Assembly: GCF_000002235.5 (NCBI RefSeq)
Contig: NW_022145612.1
Span: 14,624,809 to 14,688,808, forward strand
DNA from: Strongylocentrotus purpuratus
Lineage: Eukaryota; Echinodermata; Echinoidea; Camarodonta; Strongylocentrotidae
DNA: 64,000 bases
Direction of reading: 5' to 3'
Below, one piece after another: positions 24,983-51,751 of the stretch. The position numbers and the translations under genes were made by a program. The stretch's first letter is position 1; each line of letters starts with the position of its first letter. The notes under the pieces are model-generated. The model ran no database searches. It was given only the letters and a program-made list of their open reading frames with translations, and was not told where the DNA came from.

Positions 24983-27900
24983 CCAATCTTGAACATGCCT
25001 TAGACACGGTGATGATCATTACAGTGACGAGTTGCACTAGAACTGATCAAAGGACACCCGACATATGATGGATGAATGTACATGTATGTTCTGGATTCTT
25101 TGATGGTTAATACAAGATGAAGCTGCAGCAACATGGTAGACTACTGATTAGCGGTTTAGCCCACCAAGAAACTTCCAAGTAAACTTGAAGGAATAGACTT
25201 TATATTTAAAACTACCAAGTGCTCCATGTGAAAGGAAACAAATTAAAGCGATACTTCATTCCAAATGCCCAGTACCCTAATTTGCTTAATTTCTTTAAAT
25301 TTTTTTTTACCTGTACTTTGGTATACACTAATTTGTAGACTCCAAGGAAGCACCTTGGGGGCCTAGCCACAAAATAGGCTTAATAAAGGAACCAACCAGT
25401 TCCAGTCGGCAGTAGGTTCACCAACCGCAATTATCTGGTACATTGCTTTGTTTCAGGTCTTTCTCTCATACCTTGAAAACTTTTATCAGAACTACATTGA
25501 TTAACAGAGATAATAATAATTTTGGACTTTTAAAACTGTTGCGACACTAAAATCAAGATAGTCTGCACAGTCCGCATGGAGAGTAAGAATGTATGTGACA
25601 AGTTTCAATGGACGCAATATAAACGTGATCACTGTTGAAAATCTGCCGAATGGAGACAAAACATAACAAAAGGGTGTGTCAGGTCCTTGTGATTTGGCAA
25701 ATAGGGATTTAAAAGAGTGACTTGGGCTGTGTAGAGAGATACTTTCAGTCTTTCCTACAATCAAAAACAAATAACTATCAACTACTTCTGCAGATAATTG
25801 ATGCACTCTAGGAGTAGAAATGAATAGAATCACCGATTTTGGTATCATCTGTAAACATTGCCTTATTGTTTGTATTCTCACCAAAGCAATAAATTGGTTT
25901 GCTTCCTTCTTCTTCACAATAGTATTTTTTTATACCATCACAGAGTAATAATAATATATATATATCCCAAAGAAGACTATTTTGTATATAAATGTATTAC
26001 AAACAGTATTTTTATCAAATAGAAAAATTCAACTTTTTATATATATCACACATTACCTGCTAACTGTATATATTTTATTACTCCTCGTTTCTGTACATTT
26101 TTTTTTTCATAGTACCCCACGTTTATTTTCTCATAATTTTGGCTGATAACCAATTCCAGACATATCTGTTTTGTTAATATAGTATTGAAATGAATGTACT
26201 AAATGGGGTTTAAACAGGGTGTTCTTCTGCCAAATTTTACTATGCCGGTAGTTAATATTTCATATACTTTTGCATTTACTTGCTCGTTTTTATTATATAT
26301 ATACAGTAAACTCTGCATTAATCAAAGTTGCACAGGTCAAATTTTTAAAACCAAATAATGCAAAACGTATTATTTACACTTCACTGAATTTTGCATGTGG
26401 CAAACTATTTTTGCGGTCCCAACAGATTTGACTTAGGTATGCAGAGTTAACTGTATATTTGTATGACAATGCTGCTTAAAAAAAAGGACTTTCTCTAAAG
26501 ATCTCTGTACTGTATGGATCTGCACTGCTATTAATACTCATGGTCATCCCTTGTTCTTGCCATCCAAAATAGCCCAATAAAATGTCTCATTTCTTATGAT
26601 ATAGAGTTTTATGTCCATTTTGTTGTGTTAATGTGTGCACTGTAAATAAGTAGATTTGTTAAGATGAACGAAATCAAGTTCTAACTCTTGCTCTTGATAA
26701 CATGGCTACAACATACCAGTAAACGCATGCATGGTTTACCAAAATGGACTAGAGGATAAAATATATTTGTCTTTAGTTTGTGGACATCTCTTTCCAACGT
26801 ATGTTAATGTTAAAACATAGTTTTAGGAAGATTTAATGAGGTACAGTGGGGGGGGGGGGGGGGGGGGGTGGTGGTAGTAGGCCACGGGCAACATAGGACA
26901 AAACATGCACAATTGAATGAATAACTAGTAGTACACATTTCTATACTTGGTTAGGTTAGGTGGTTGTCTGCAATGAGTTTGACTGTGGACTTTTTTCCAG
27001 AAGAATACAAGCAACACCTAGAAAGGGGAATGTTGCAAAATCATATGTATCTTTTAACAAATAAAAAAAAAAACTAAAATATTGAGGTATTTTTTTAAGG
27101 CCACTTCATAAATGCATTAGGAAAACAGAGAACAAAAGTTTCTAATACTAGATTTGCTTCAAACTTAATTCATTCACTTTTATTTGCTCTCCCAAATATC
27201 TAAACAGTACCTAATTTAAGTGTATAATGGGTACAATGTCATACTACATTACCACATGAGTATCAATGATACATTCTCCAGATGGTAGCATATTGCATTG
27301 TAAATGATTGCAAATACATGACTCCACTGACCGCCTCTATACATGGGGAACATTGATAAATGTCAGTTTTATTAAAGAATGACCCATACCAGATGGTTAT
27401 TTCTTTTTAGTTTTGGTCATGTTTATTTCTGAATTCAATGTTTCCCGCGAAATGCGTTGGATTTGTTTTTTTATTGAAAAACTTCTCTCATTTAAAAGTT
27501 TATATCCCTCCAGTATAGGTGTTTTTCTTTCTTCACTTTTGTAGGTAGAAATTCCATTTACATAAGAGCATGCATGTGAACTATTTGCATGATAAAGAAA
27601 AAATAACACTGAATTGTCAGAATTTTAAAATTGTACTTTGTTATACAGTAAGTAAGATAAAAGAAGTACTTTATCAGATTTCTTGCTGTAAAAACACAAT
27701 ATACAATGTTTGCAATACCTTGTAATATTCTCTGATCATAAAATCCCTCCTTTGTACTTTCAATTGGAATTAAATAAACTTGAACCTCATGCTTTCAAGC
27801 ATTCAAAAAATATAAACATATAAGACAGCTTCTTAACAGTATTAACCCTATATATCATCTATGTCACTTATTTTCAATATTTCTTTGGGAGAAAAAAAAG

Positions 27901-28201
27901 GTGAATTTTTTTTCACAGCTTACCTGCTCTTCTGACCCCAATGTCATGAAATGTAATAAAATACTTGCCCATATCAAGAGGTGTTTGCAACTTTTGGTAA
28001 TCACCGTTTATCAGCATTGTATAATTTCATATCATTTCCAAAATTCCCAGCAACTGATTCATTTCCATAATACACACTCTTGTATATTACAGGAAAAAGG
28101 TGGAGATAAACAAAATTACTTAAATACTTAGGCAATCACAGAAAGCGATAATTTAACTAAAAAGAAATGCTACATGTAAAGAAATTGGGCATTCTCTTCT
28201 C
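24983..28201. other. Convergent 3' region between the EFCAB12-like gene and the NAA10 tail exon
   Basis: Probably 3' untranslated sequence of the EFCAB12-like gene up to about 26.6 kb, then AT-rich DNA with one G run (26848-26868). No frame with coding character. Confidence 0.5.
26576..26581 (+). terminator. Candidate polyadenylation signal for the EFCAB12-like gene
   Basis: This is a canonical AATAAA hexamer about 1.6 kb after the stop codon, followed by T-rich sequence. No other gene lies between. Other AATAAA motifs occur further downstream (for example near 27772), so this choice is tentative. Confidence 0.3.
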
Positions 28202-42594
<14,393 letters not shown>

Positions 42595-42779
42595 AATTGA
42601 GTCTAAATTGAGAACCTACGGCGGCAAAACAACAAAAAATGCTAGATTCTGCAGAGTATTGGGGTCAGAATTCCACGTTTGTGTCGTCGAGCGGATCGAA
42701 CGAACCCGTTTATGGCCGTAGATGGCGTTGATCCGGAGCGCCGAGCTCCCCGAAGAGAACACCCAATTTCGTTTTAAAA

Positions 42780-43095
42780 AAATAACAGAAAGGGGGGAAG
42801 GGGGAAGGGGGGGGGGGAAGAAAAAGGGAAAGGGGAGAAAAAGGAGTGAAAAGGGAGGGGAAAAGGGAGGGGAAAGGGAGGGGAAAAGGGAGGGGAAAAA
42901 GAAAGAAAAGGGAAGAGAGAAAAAGGAAGAAGGGAGGAGAGAAAAGGGGAGAGGAGAATAGGAGGGCGAAAGGAAGAAAGGGGAAGAGAAAGGAGTGAAA
43001 AGGCGGAAAAGGAAGAAAAGGGGGAAGACGGAGGAGAGAAAAAGGGGAAAAGGAGAATAATGAGAGGGGAAAAGAAAGAAAGGGGGATAATATTA
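42780..43095 (+). repeat. GA-rich polypurine tract
   Basis: About 300 bases are almost purely A and G (GGGGAAAAGGGAGGGGAAAA units), continuing more weakly to 43340. It lies about 190 bases upstream of the NAA10 start on the opposite side of its promoter. Overlapping reverse frames are low-complexity artefacts. Confidence 0.85.
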
Positions 43096-43599
43096 TAAGA
43101 TTTTTTTTTTTTTTACCGGGAAAGGGGCGGGGCAAGCAATTTTGCAGTGTGCATAATATGGGGTCCCTTTTGCCAGGTGTGTAGCCCCCTCCTCCCCCCC
43201 CAAGAAAAAAACCACAAGAAGAACAAAAAAATGAGATGGAAAAAAAGGTGGGAAAGAGAGAATTTTGTGAGATAAAGGAGAAAGGAAAAAAGATGAAAGA
43301 GAATTAACGATAGAAGAGAGGTGCGAGAGCATGAGGAATTGCATTTCTTTTAAAAGAATAACGGGATAACAACCAGGGACGTCGCTAAAGGGGGTGGGTG
43401 TGGGGGCGCGACATTTTCCATTTAAAAAAGCGCTCCTTCAAAATGATAAGTTCCCCATGTAATATTGATAAGTATAACTTTTCCTTTATATTTAGTAATC
43501 AATTGCAATTCGTTTAAGATTATAACTCATGGCTGCTGCATTTACATTACAAAATTGTAGGCATTATTACCGTACAAGCTGCAGTGGAATGGTGTTTTT

Positions 43600-44640
43600 A
43601 TCACCCCTCGTCACATTTGAAAAGTGCCCCTTTTACTTTGTAAAAGCGCCCCTTCCCCTCTGATAAGAGCCCCTTTTATTTTGGCCCGTGCCCCTTTTCC
43701 TTCAACAATTTCCTCTGCAATAAGTGTCCATCTTTACATTCTCATGAGTGCCCTTTTAAATCTCTAGGAAGTGCCCTTTTTCATTTGTGATAAGTGCCCC
43801 CCTTCACTTCTGATAATAACCATATTCAAATATGAGAGGTGCCCCTATTACTTTGCAAAGTGCCCCTTTTCCTTTTAATAACTACCCCATTTTAACTCAT
43901 ATAAGCGCACCTTTTATTTTCATATATGTGCCTCTTTTCTAAAAAAGTACCCCTTTTCCTCATGATAAGTACCCCCATTTAAAAAAGAAAGAACTATATC
44001 CTTCCCCTTCTCATAAATACCCCTTTTCACCTATGAATAGTGTTCCTTTTCATTCTGATAAGTGCTCCTTTTCATCTCGGATAAATGACCCTTTTCAGGT
44101 ACGAAAAGTTGTTCATTTTCACTTCAGATATGTGCCCCGTCACCTCCAATAATTGCCCCTATTCAAATCTGAGAGATGCTCGTTTTACTTTGGCACGTGC
44201 CCCTTCCCCTCCTGATAAGTGCCCCTTTCCAACTTTATAATAACTGTTCCTTTTCCTTTCTAATAAATGCTCTTTTCCCTTCCCCTCCCATATAAATACC
44301 CCTTTCACTTCCGATAAATGCCAGTAATAAAATCAGTCATAAAACATGTGCCTCTTTTTCTTGTAATAAGAGTCAATTCCCCTTCTCATAATTGCCCCCT
44401 TTCACTTCCGATAAATGCCAGTAATAAAATCTTATCGGAGTCCCTTTTCTTTCTACAAATGCCCATTTCCCATTCTCATAAGTGCCGGTTTTCAGGTGTA
44501 TAAGAAGAAGTGCCCAATTGTCACCTCTGATAATTATCCTGTGTAATTTGACACGTGCTCCTTTTTTTAATTTTTTTTTATCCCTTTCGATAAGTATCTC
44601 CTTTTCCTCTCATCATTAAAAGTTCCCCCAATTCAAAGCG
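43600..44640 (-). repeat. Degenerate minisatellite, inverted relative of 8590-9790
   Basis: Units contain AGTGCCCCTTTT or variants, with spacers such as CACTTCTGATAA and CATTCTCATAA. This is the reverse complement of the motif and spacers at 8590-9790. It starts just after GGGACGTCGCTAAAGGGGG (43377-43395), a motif also seen next to the G run at 57898. Confidence 0.8.
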
Positions 44641-44726
44641 ACCAAGAGCAAGTTCCCCCAAAGGTCTTCCATTATAAGAATGCGCTATCCGGGTTGGGTT
44701 TTTTCCTCTTTATAAGATATAATTTT

Positions 44727-44815
44727 TCGCACTGGGCGTTGTGGCGTGCGCCTGTAATCCAGCTAACAGTGGAAGACTGGACACACGTCTGTAAAAACAC
44801 AATACACACACTGCG
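44727..44815 (+). mobile_element. SINE copy 2, internally deleted
   Basis: TTGTGGCGTGCGCCTGTAAT followed by CCAGCTAACAG matches the head of the SINE at 61750-61925, then jumps to CACACGTCTGTAAAAACAC and a CA-rich tail. Confidence 0.5.
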
Positions 44816-46509
44816 ACCTCACAAATCTTGTATACCGGTAGGTGCTTTTATATCTCCTTTCCCCTCTACCCCCCCCCCCCCCCACTTTTCTCTCTTTCTC
44901 ATCAAACTTTCACCACGTTCGCTATACTAAATAGATGCAATTCTGACCCACTCACTCTTGTAACTTGGTTTGGCATATGTACATTATCTGTGCAAACTCT
45001 TTGAAAATGTTGAGGCTTTTGAGGAGAAAGTCCACCCTGATATTAAGTAGATTTAGAAGCAGAAAAATGAGAGAAACAGGTCAGTGAAAGTTCCAGCAAA
45101 AAACGATTGAAATTTGAAAATATGGCAGTTGTGATTTTTTGAAGGTGAAATCAATCAAACAAACACAAATTGGTAACTTTGTGACGTATCTTGCTAGGTT
45201 CCCTCTCATTTGCCCTATACTAAATAACTTCAAAAATCTATATTTTCCAATCGTACATTCATCCTAAATAAAATTATTGCAAATACATTGTATGTTTTTA
45301 TACAACCCCTGTATGAAACAAATCTATTCCGTCATCAATAAATGAAAGTTTATGAAATTTTCTGTAGGAGGCAAATTGGAGAGGAGCTCACAAGATAAGT
45401 CATAGTGTTACCAATTTGTTTCAATGTTGACAATTCATAACTTCCCTATTTTAATTGGATGTTGCTCAAACTTTCACTCATTTGTTTCTGTCATTTCCCT
45501 GCTTTTATCACTTTCATTTCATCATTAAAACCAACTTAATATGAGGGTGAACACATGCTTGTACGGATGAAAAGTTTAAAGATCGGGTTGATTCTGCATG
45601 TAGTACATAAGAATTGGTTTAAATACTACATGTATGAGATTTTGGAGACAACCAAATGTAAAGAAATTGATTCAGTTGTTGTAAGTCACATGCAGAGCAA
45701 ATAAAAATAAACAGAAATGTATGTGCAGGACGATACACAGTCATGTGGCATGACGATGTGGTCTTTTCAGCTGTTGCTCATCATACTTCAGTGACGGCAG
45801 GGCAGTGAAGAGGCAATCCTCTCAGGAGACATTTCTGCTATGATATTCTTCCAAAGTGACATTAAAAGAACAAGAAAGAGCGTTGATTACTTTTCATCTG
45901 TACAAATACCAGAACTCACCCATCTCATGAAAGAGCTTACAGTATGTAACTCAATTATACAAGATTACAAGTTACAAGAAAACTCTCTATCTCTAAACCT
46001 TGAATTCATCCACTCTCATTTGAGCTCTTGCATCGGATTCCCTCCCTGTAGATCATATGAATTAGTGTACATATAGATCATACTTAAACAAACTACATGT
46101 ACTAAGTACATTTAAACAAATCTGCTTCATTACCTAATAATACAAGTCACATTTCACAACATCAAACATGTTTTAATTAATTGATAAATATCTGAAACTT
46201 TAATAACTCATAAATTTCACAATTATGGATATGGCAATGTACATAAAACAAAAGTCACAAACACATAAAACATGAACATGTAAAATTGTAAATGCTTACT
46301 TTGTGTGGAAGTTTAAAAAAAAAATCTAATGATTATCAATTCCAACATGAGTCACAGCAGTTAACATCACATACAGAAATCAAAGTTTTACATAGTTTGG
46401 TGATATATTAATAGCTATTTTTTTTAAAAACCCACCCTAACCCTTACTTTTCAGTGTTAAAAAGACCTAGGATGAAAATACAAGTACTGATGATCTACTA
46501 GTTTCTCTA
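44816..46509. other. No gene seen
   Basis: AT-rich interval with a C run (44870-44882). The short frames have no splice-site or motif support. Confidence 0.45.
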
Positions 46510-47160
46510 TCAATGTAAAAAGGTGGCTATGACCTCATAGTAACTGAGAAAAATATGAAAGGACATGCAATTATACCATGATACCATGAGAAGTGTTGCC
46601 AACTTCTGTGATGGTGTCGCCACTCTCTGGAAGCCATCTGTAGGTGACAAAAGAATGTAGAGGGTGAAAATATTCCAATCCAAATACACAAAGAATGAAG
46701 GAAATGTAATGGTCCCCTACAAATGGGGTCAGATCTTCTACTTCTACTTCAATCAATAAGGAATAAGCCTTCAAAATAATATGAATATTTTGTTGATAAT
46801 TGTTACCCCCCCCCCCTTTCAAAAAACTTTTTTTTTTTTTAACTAAAGAGAATTTAAGGGCCAATTTTAAGCTTCCACTGAAAAGTAAAAATCAGAACCT
46901 CGTTCACGATGATAACTTTGAAATTGCACATAATATATGACGGTTATAATGTGGAGATCATGGAAGTCACAATCTTAAAAAATAAAAATCACAAAATAAA
47001 AAGGACTGGATAAGTTGATGTTGCTCTCTTGATAGTTGATACACTCTAGTTTATGTACCTTGGTCATTGGTGAGAGCAACTAGCCATGACCAGTCCATGT
47101 GATATGAGTTCCCATCTGCTCGGTCGTACTGCTACATGTACATGTAGACCTCTGGAGTTC
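46510..47160 (-). pseudogene. Two weak candidate exons of an unidentified gene, possibly decayed
   Basis: Exon a is 47059-47160 after an acceptor TTTTCTAG; it contains QYDRADGNSYHMDWSWLVAL and ends at donor GTACAT in phase 1. Exon b is 46510-46637 after CACCTACAG and continues in phase (DGFQRVATPSQKLATLLM) to a TGA stop. The upstream part of exon a has an in-frame TAG within a repeated ACATGTACATGTAG. This suggests a decayed gene or a slipped dinucleotide-like repeat. It lies just downstream of HEXIM on the same strand. I do not recognise the protein. Confidence 0.25.
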
Positions 47161-47755
47161 CTAGAAAAGAAAGAATACTTAAATAAATATTATAACATTC
47201 AAAACAACCATACAAAGTTCTTAACCAAAAATAGATTCATCATCCTCTAATCTTTCACTGTACATTCAAGTAGTGGTGACTGAGTACAGACCACAAAAGA
47301 CTAAAAATAGAATTTGTTATATGTAAAGTGAGTAAGTGACACAATCTTCATAAAGTTTCCATTATCCTCATCGACTCATCGAAAGGAAAAGAGTCCACAA
47401 ATATATATACATCATAGTCGTACATGTATGGTAAACTCCATATGGCGAATAAGACTTCCTCTTCCCTACAAGGCTACAGTCTACACTCAGTATTAAACTA
47501 TTTACTAAGCATTTTCCTTTTTCAATGAAACTAATTGGTGAGCATGTGAAATATTATTCAAATTTATAGATAGTATACACGAGGCACATGCACACCTTTT
47601 CCGAGTCATGTCCGTGTGTAGAGTAGAAAATTCAGGTCTCCATGACTGCCACATTCCATGCAAAAATACGAAGGGCAGAACTTCAGTCTACGTCAGGATG
47701 GCATGAGAAATCCAACTGGAATTTTTCCTCCTTGCTAAGTATCACCCTCATTATT

Positions 47756-48679
47756 TCATTCTGCTGTCGGACTGTTTGCAGCGACGCCTCTCAACCTCCT
47801 GTTCTCCTCCCTCAGTAACTCCAGCTCCAGTTCCAACTCCTTGACCCGACTGACTCCATGCATCATCTGCATGTTCTGGCTTCTCTCCTCTAGATCTTTC
47901 AATTGGTCCATAAGTAGTGAACATCTGGTTTCTAACTGCTGCCTTGGAAGAGTTATCAACTGTTCTTTCAGCTCCCATTGATGTGCCGAGTAATCTGCTT
48001 CAAAGTTTCGCAGCGCGAAATCAATGTCAAACAATTCATCGTTTAAAATGTTGTCTTTGGCATGTTCAGTTTCGCAATGACTGCTGCAGCCACTGCTTGA
48101 TTCAGAAGGGGAATGCAGGCTATCATAGTCAGATGTTTCATTGCTCTTACTGCTTGTGCAATGTGGAGAAGAATCTTGTCCATAGCAAGTCTTAGCCATC
48201 ATTTCTGAGCAAGTGGTGGCACAATTATTATCCTCCTTGTCACTGCAATGGTGAAGGAAATTTTGTTCCTCGTTGGCTTCGTTGTAGTAGTCCATATCAC
48301 TTTTACCATGCGTCATTACTGTGGCTGTGCACTTCTGTTTCCCATCAATTATCATGGCATCTCTCTCATTCTGGTTGATCAAAAATTCATTATTGTTAAA
48401 TGGTGCGCCGATTGCTGGAAAACCGCTTCGGGACCTTCCTGGTCTTGCTCGTCGACGATTCTCCTTTACCTTTGGTTTTCGCTTTCCCCTGTAACGCCTC
48501 TTCAATTTAATAACCTTTTTCAACATAATGCTCGTTTGGTCTTCACTCCCAGATATCTCCGATAAGGCTACTACAGTGGACATATCTGATTCTGAACTCT
48601 TCTTGTCAACGTATACGAGTGGTGGTATAACTTCATGCACTTCCAATTCCATCCAAGAGCAGATGTAAGCTTGTGGCAT
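47756..48679 (-). CDS. HEXIM: HEXIM-type inhibitor of P-TEFb, single exon
   Basis: One uninterrupted 307-codon frame; vertebrate HEXIM1 is likewise intronless and 359 residues long. HEXIM binds 7SK RNA through an arginine-rich segment, then holds and inhibits cyclin T/CDK9 in the nucleus. Visible parts: a basic region at about residues 54-86 (KLKRRYRGKRKPKVKENRRR); GAPFNNNEFL at 91-100, matching vertebrate APYNTTQFL, with Phe99 equal to human Phe208 and Phe94 replacing Tyr203; an acidic, serine-rich middle (about 105-215); then a coiled coil at about 217-298. The coil contains SRVKELELELELLREENRRL, close to human ARVRELELELDRLRAENLQL, the cyclin T-binding dimer region. A second in-frame Met at residue 10 could be the true start. 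The vertebrate segment KHRRRPSKKKRHW is not kept as such. No intron or frame break is seen. Confidence 0.88.
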   Translation of the reverse strand: MPQAYICSWMELEVHEVIPPLVYVDKKSSESDMSTVVALSEISGSEDQTSIMLKKVIKLKRRYRGKRKPKVKENRRRARPGRSRSGFPAIGAPFNNNEFLINQNERDAMIIDGKQKCTATVMTHGKSDMDYYNEANEEQNFLHHCSDKEDNNCATTCSEMMAKTCYGQDSSPHCTSSKSNETSDYDSLHSPSESSSGCSSHCETEHAKDNILNDELFDIDFALRNFEADYSAHQWELKEQLITLPRQQLETRCSLLMDQLKDLEERSQNMQMMHGVSRVKELELELELLREENRRLRGVAANSPTAE

Positions 48680-49248
48680 GGCCGAGGTTGGATAATAATA
48701 ATATCTAACTACTTTGTTGCAGTAAGCCAGTAGATCTAATAAAAAAGCAATCTAAAACGTTCAACTTGTAATAAGTTTCAGTAGTTGATCAAGAGCAAAC
48801 TCCGTTGCTTCTACTCCAACAGGGTATCACGTTGATAATGACTCAAAATAGCTATAGGGTCCACGTAGCATGCAGCATTCAGCAATGCGGTGTACGCCCA
48901 AATCGATTTCGTCGTCTCAACGATTATTGCGAAACAAACACAAACGAATACAAAACGACAGGCTACATGACGTCATCACATTTCACGTTCGAGTAACTTC
49001 CTGGTTTGTTGAAAGCGCGCCATATACTAATCTGTACAGTCAGACCGCAGCGTGCGCGAATTCGCTTCCATCTATTCGGGGTCCAGACAACTCGCCACAA
49101 AGACAACCCGCCCCAAGACAACCCGCCACAATACCCTGGACATCCCGCCACAATACCCTGGACAACCCGCCACAATACCCTGGACAACTCGCCACAGCCT
49201 TTTCGGACAACTCGCCACACTTTTTCCCATCATGATTTCTAGATCTAA

Positions 49249-49556
49249 AATGAAATGAAATTGTCATTTTTCATGATTTTCGTGCTTTTATAAACACAGT
49301 CATTACAAAGAATAAAGAATAAAGTTGATTTCCCTAATTGTAACAATAATATATATTGAAATGAAATTGTCATTTTTCATGATTTTCGTGCTTTTATAAA
49401 TACAGTCATTACAAAGAATAAAGAATAAAGTTGATTTCCCTAATTGTAACAATAATATATATTGAAATGAAATTGTCATTTTTCATGATTTTCGTGCTTT
49501 TATAAACACGGTCATTACAAAGAATAAAGTTGATTTCCCTTGTAACAATAATATAC
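49249..49556 (+). repeat. Three tandem copies of a 107-bp unit
   Basis: The block from GAAATTGTCATTTTTCATGA through TAACAATAATATA is present three times with very few differences; the third lacks one AAAGAATA step. It extends the inner part of the left arm of the foldback element, suggesting local amplification after insertion. Confidence 0.85.
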
Positions 49557-50639
49557 TTTTGATCTAGAGGTCTATAACAGCTGCATTTTTCTGTCCCAGA
49601 ATTGTTTTAATGGTAGGATACTGGAAGCACTGGCGTACTGATAGGGGGGGGGGGGGGGGGTGGGCAGTTGACCCGCGAAATAAAATTGGAATGTGGTTTA
49701 TTTCTAGATTTTCTGGGTTACTTTCGTGATATAAATAATTTAATATTGCTATATTTCTGTTTATGTGGCAAGGGTTTATTGCAAAGGTCCATGTCATGTA
49801 AATTGAAATTTAATTATGAAATACATTCTCATGAAACTCGTAATGCTGGTAATTTTCATTTTCCTAAAATTCCGTACAAATTAATGTTTTACAGGGCCAG
49901 TTTTATGGAAAAATATCCCGTTTAATATGAAAAACTCTAAATAAATTAGTATTTTTAAACGATTGTATAAATCCCATATTCTATCATTGTATTCCAGTCA
50001 AAATAAATGACATTACGTTTAAGTTAATGCACTTCTCCTTCCCTTTTTTCTTCTTCTTGGTGTTCAGGCTCCCTCTGCTTTCCCTTTCCCTTTTTTTCTT
50101 TTCTCAACAATACAGTATATTCTTGCTAAGTGATTGACGCTAATAAGGCTAATTGCCCTTTTTGTTAACCCCACATTTTTCTTGTAATCAATCTTTTATC
50201 TGATAAGATAAAATTTCATTTGACTCTATGGACCCCCTTCAGGGGTATGATAGCACCACATATTTACAACACAATACAGAAAAATATATAAAAACAAAGT
50301 AAGATATGATAATAAAATACATAGACATGATATATACATTTTTATATTTCTAAAACACAATAAACATGAGCTAAAGACTAAGTATACCCTACATACAATT
50401 TAAAGTTATAAGTCTAAAATATCACGTGGATTGGTTTGTCTACCACTACGAGTAGGCCTATTACACTTTTAGTAACAAAAATAGGACCACGCCTTTTAGC
50501 ATTATGATCCAACAAAAAGAATTGTATTATAACTGTTATAAATTTTACGAGTTTTCTTAATTGCTTAACGCTAGATATACCATGTTTGTATGTTTTAATA
50601 TTTTTTAATGGAGAATGATATCAAATGAATTGAATTGAA

Positions 50640-50795
50640 TGGAACGTTCCATATCCTCTCGATTTCTATCCTGAGGTCTTCATACTTGAGACGTCTCTTT
50701 CTTTGATGGCGATGTTGATGTCATGGGGAACGATGACCTCGATGATATTTACTTTGTTGTTGTCCCTGAAGACAATGTCTGGATTCTTGCAGTTA
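50640..50795 (-). mobile_element. LINE reverse-transcriptase C-terminal fragment
   Basis: The minus strand encodes NPDIVFRDNNKVNIIEVIVP, then HDINIAIKERD and, after a frame change, KYEDLRIEIERIW. This resembles the 'PDI..D......IDV.VP.D......KE..K..KY..L..EI...W' block downstream of the RT domain in animal non-LTR retrotransposons. Only about 150 bases remain, and it is flanked by trinucleotide repeats. It lies within the loop of the foldback element at 49084-52362. Confidence 0.5.
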
Positions 50796-51720
50796 TTATT
50801 AGTACTTTTTATTATTGTTGTCGTCATCATCATCACCGTCGTCGTTAAATTGTAATCATCATCATCATTATTATTATTATTAGTAGTAGTAGGCCTAGTA
50901 GTAGTAGTAGTAGTAGTGAAGTAGTAGTAGTACTATATTTCAGTGGGGAATATATTTGTTGTCACTGCCAGGATTACCAAAGAGGCCGGGACGAGCATTC
51001 CTGACATCGCAACCAGTTTGGCGCGCCGGAAGCACTTTGGGATTGGGTTGGGTCACTTGGGTGGGTGGGGAATATTCCAGGGGGCTCACCCTCCAGGGGC
51101 AGTGGCGTAATGCGCAAAAACGTTTTTGGGGCAGAAGAAAAATCTGCATCGCCACCACTCTTACACGTAACATGCAGGCCCCTGGCGGAACGTTTTTTGA
51201 AGTGGAGTATCAACAATCTGATAGAGCGTATAGTGAGCAAAGTGAGTTGAGCGCAAATTGACGTGGAGTGGGGTCCAGGGGTCAAGGGGTGGAGCCCCCA
51301 GAAGCTCATGGGTTTTATGTATGTATACTTACGGTCCGATGAGCATCCATGGGCCCACGTTAGGGCCCTTAGTGGGGTCCAGAGGACGGAGCCCCTGTAA
51401 CCTCAGGGATTTAGGCATTTAATTACGCCAAGATGAGCATATTTTGAAACATCATTTGTGAAACTAGCAGGTCACTCGTTCTTTTCTTCCTCTTTCTCTT
51501 TAACATACTTTTTCAAAAAGTGCAGGCCCTGACATAAAGGCTTCAAAATAAGCATATTTGTTGGTTGCCTGATTGTAATTTTTCCAACAAACGCGTAAAA
51601 AGGTATAATTATAAAAAAAAATGAGAATAAATCCCTGAATATCATGTCATTTCAGCAACAATTGTAAATCACTGGTATCGAATTAGAAATAAACCACTTT
51701 GTATTTTTATTTGGGGAGCA

Positions 51721-51751
<31 letters not shown>

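Noticed and set aside
42710-43135. 141-codon minus-strand frame rich in Phe, Pro, Leu
   Set aside because: It translates the GA polypurine tract.
44735-44775. Alu/7SL-like string GCGTGCGCCTGTAATCCAGC
   Set aside because: The fuller relative at 61750-61925 has a tRNA-type B box, so a tRNA-like SINE explains it better than 7SL.
49081-49230. Short regular repeats that could suggest a CRISPR array
   Set aside because: Units vary from 15 to 23 bases with no distinct spacers, the genome is clearly animal, and the block is the arm of a foldback element.
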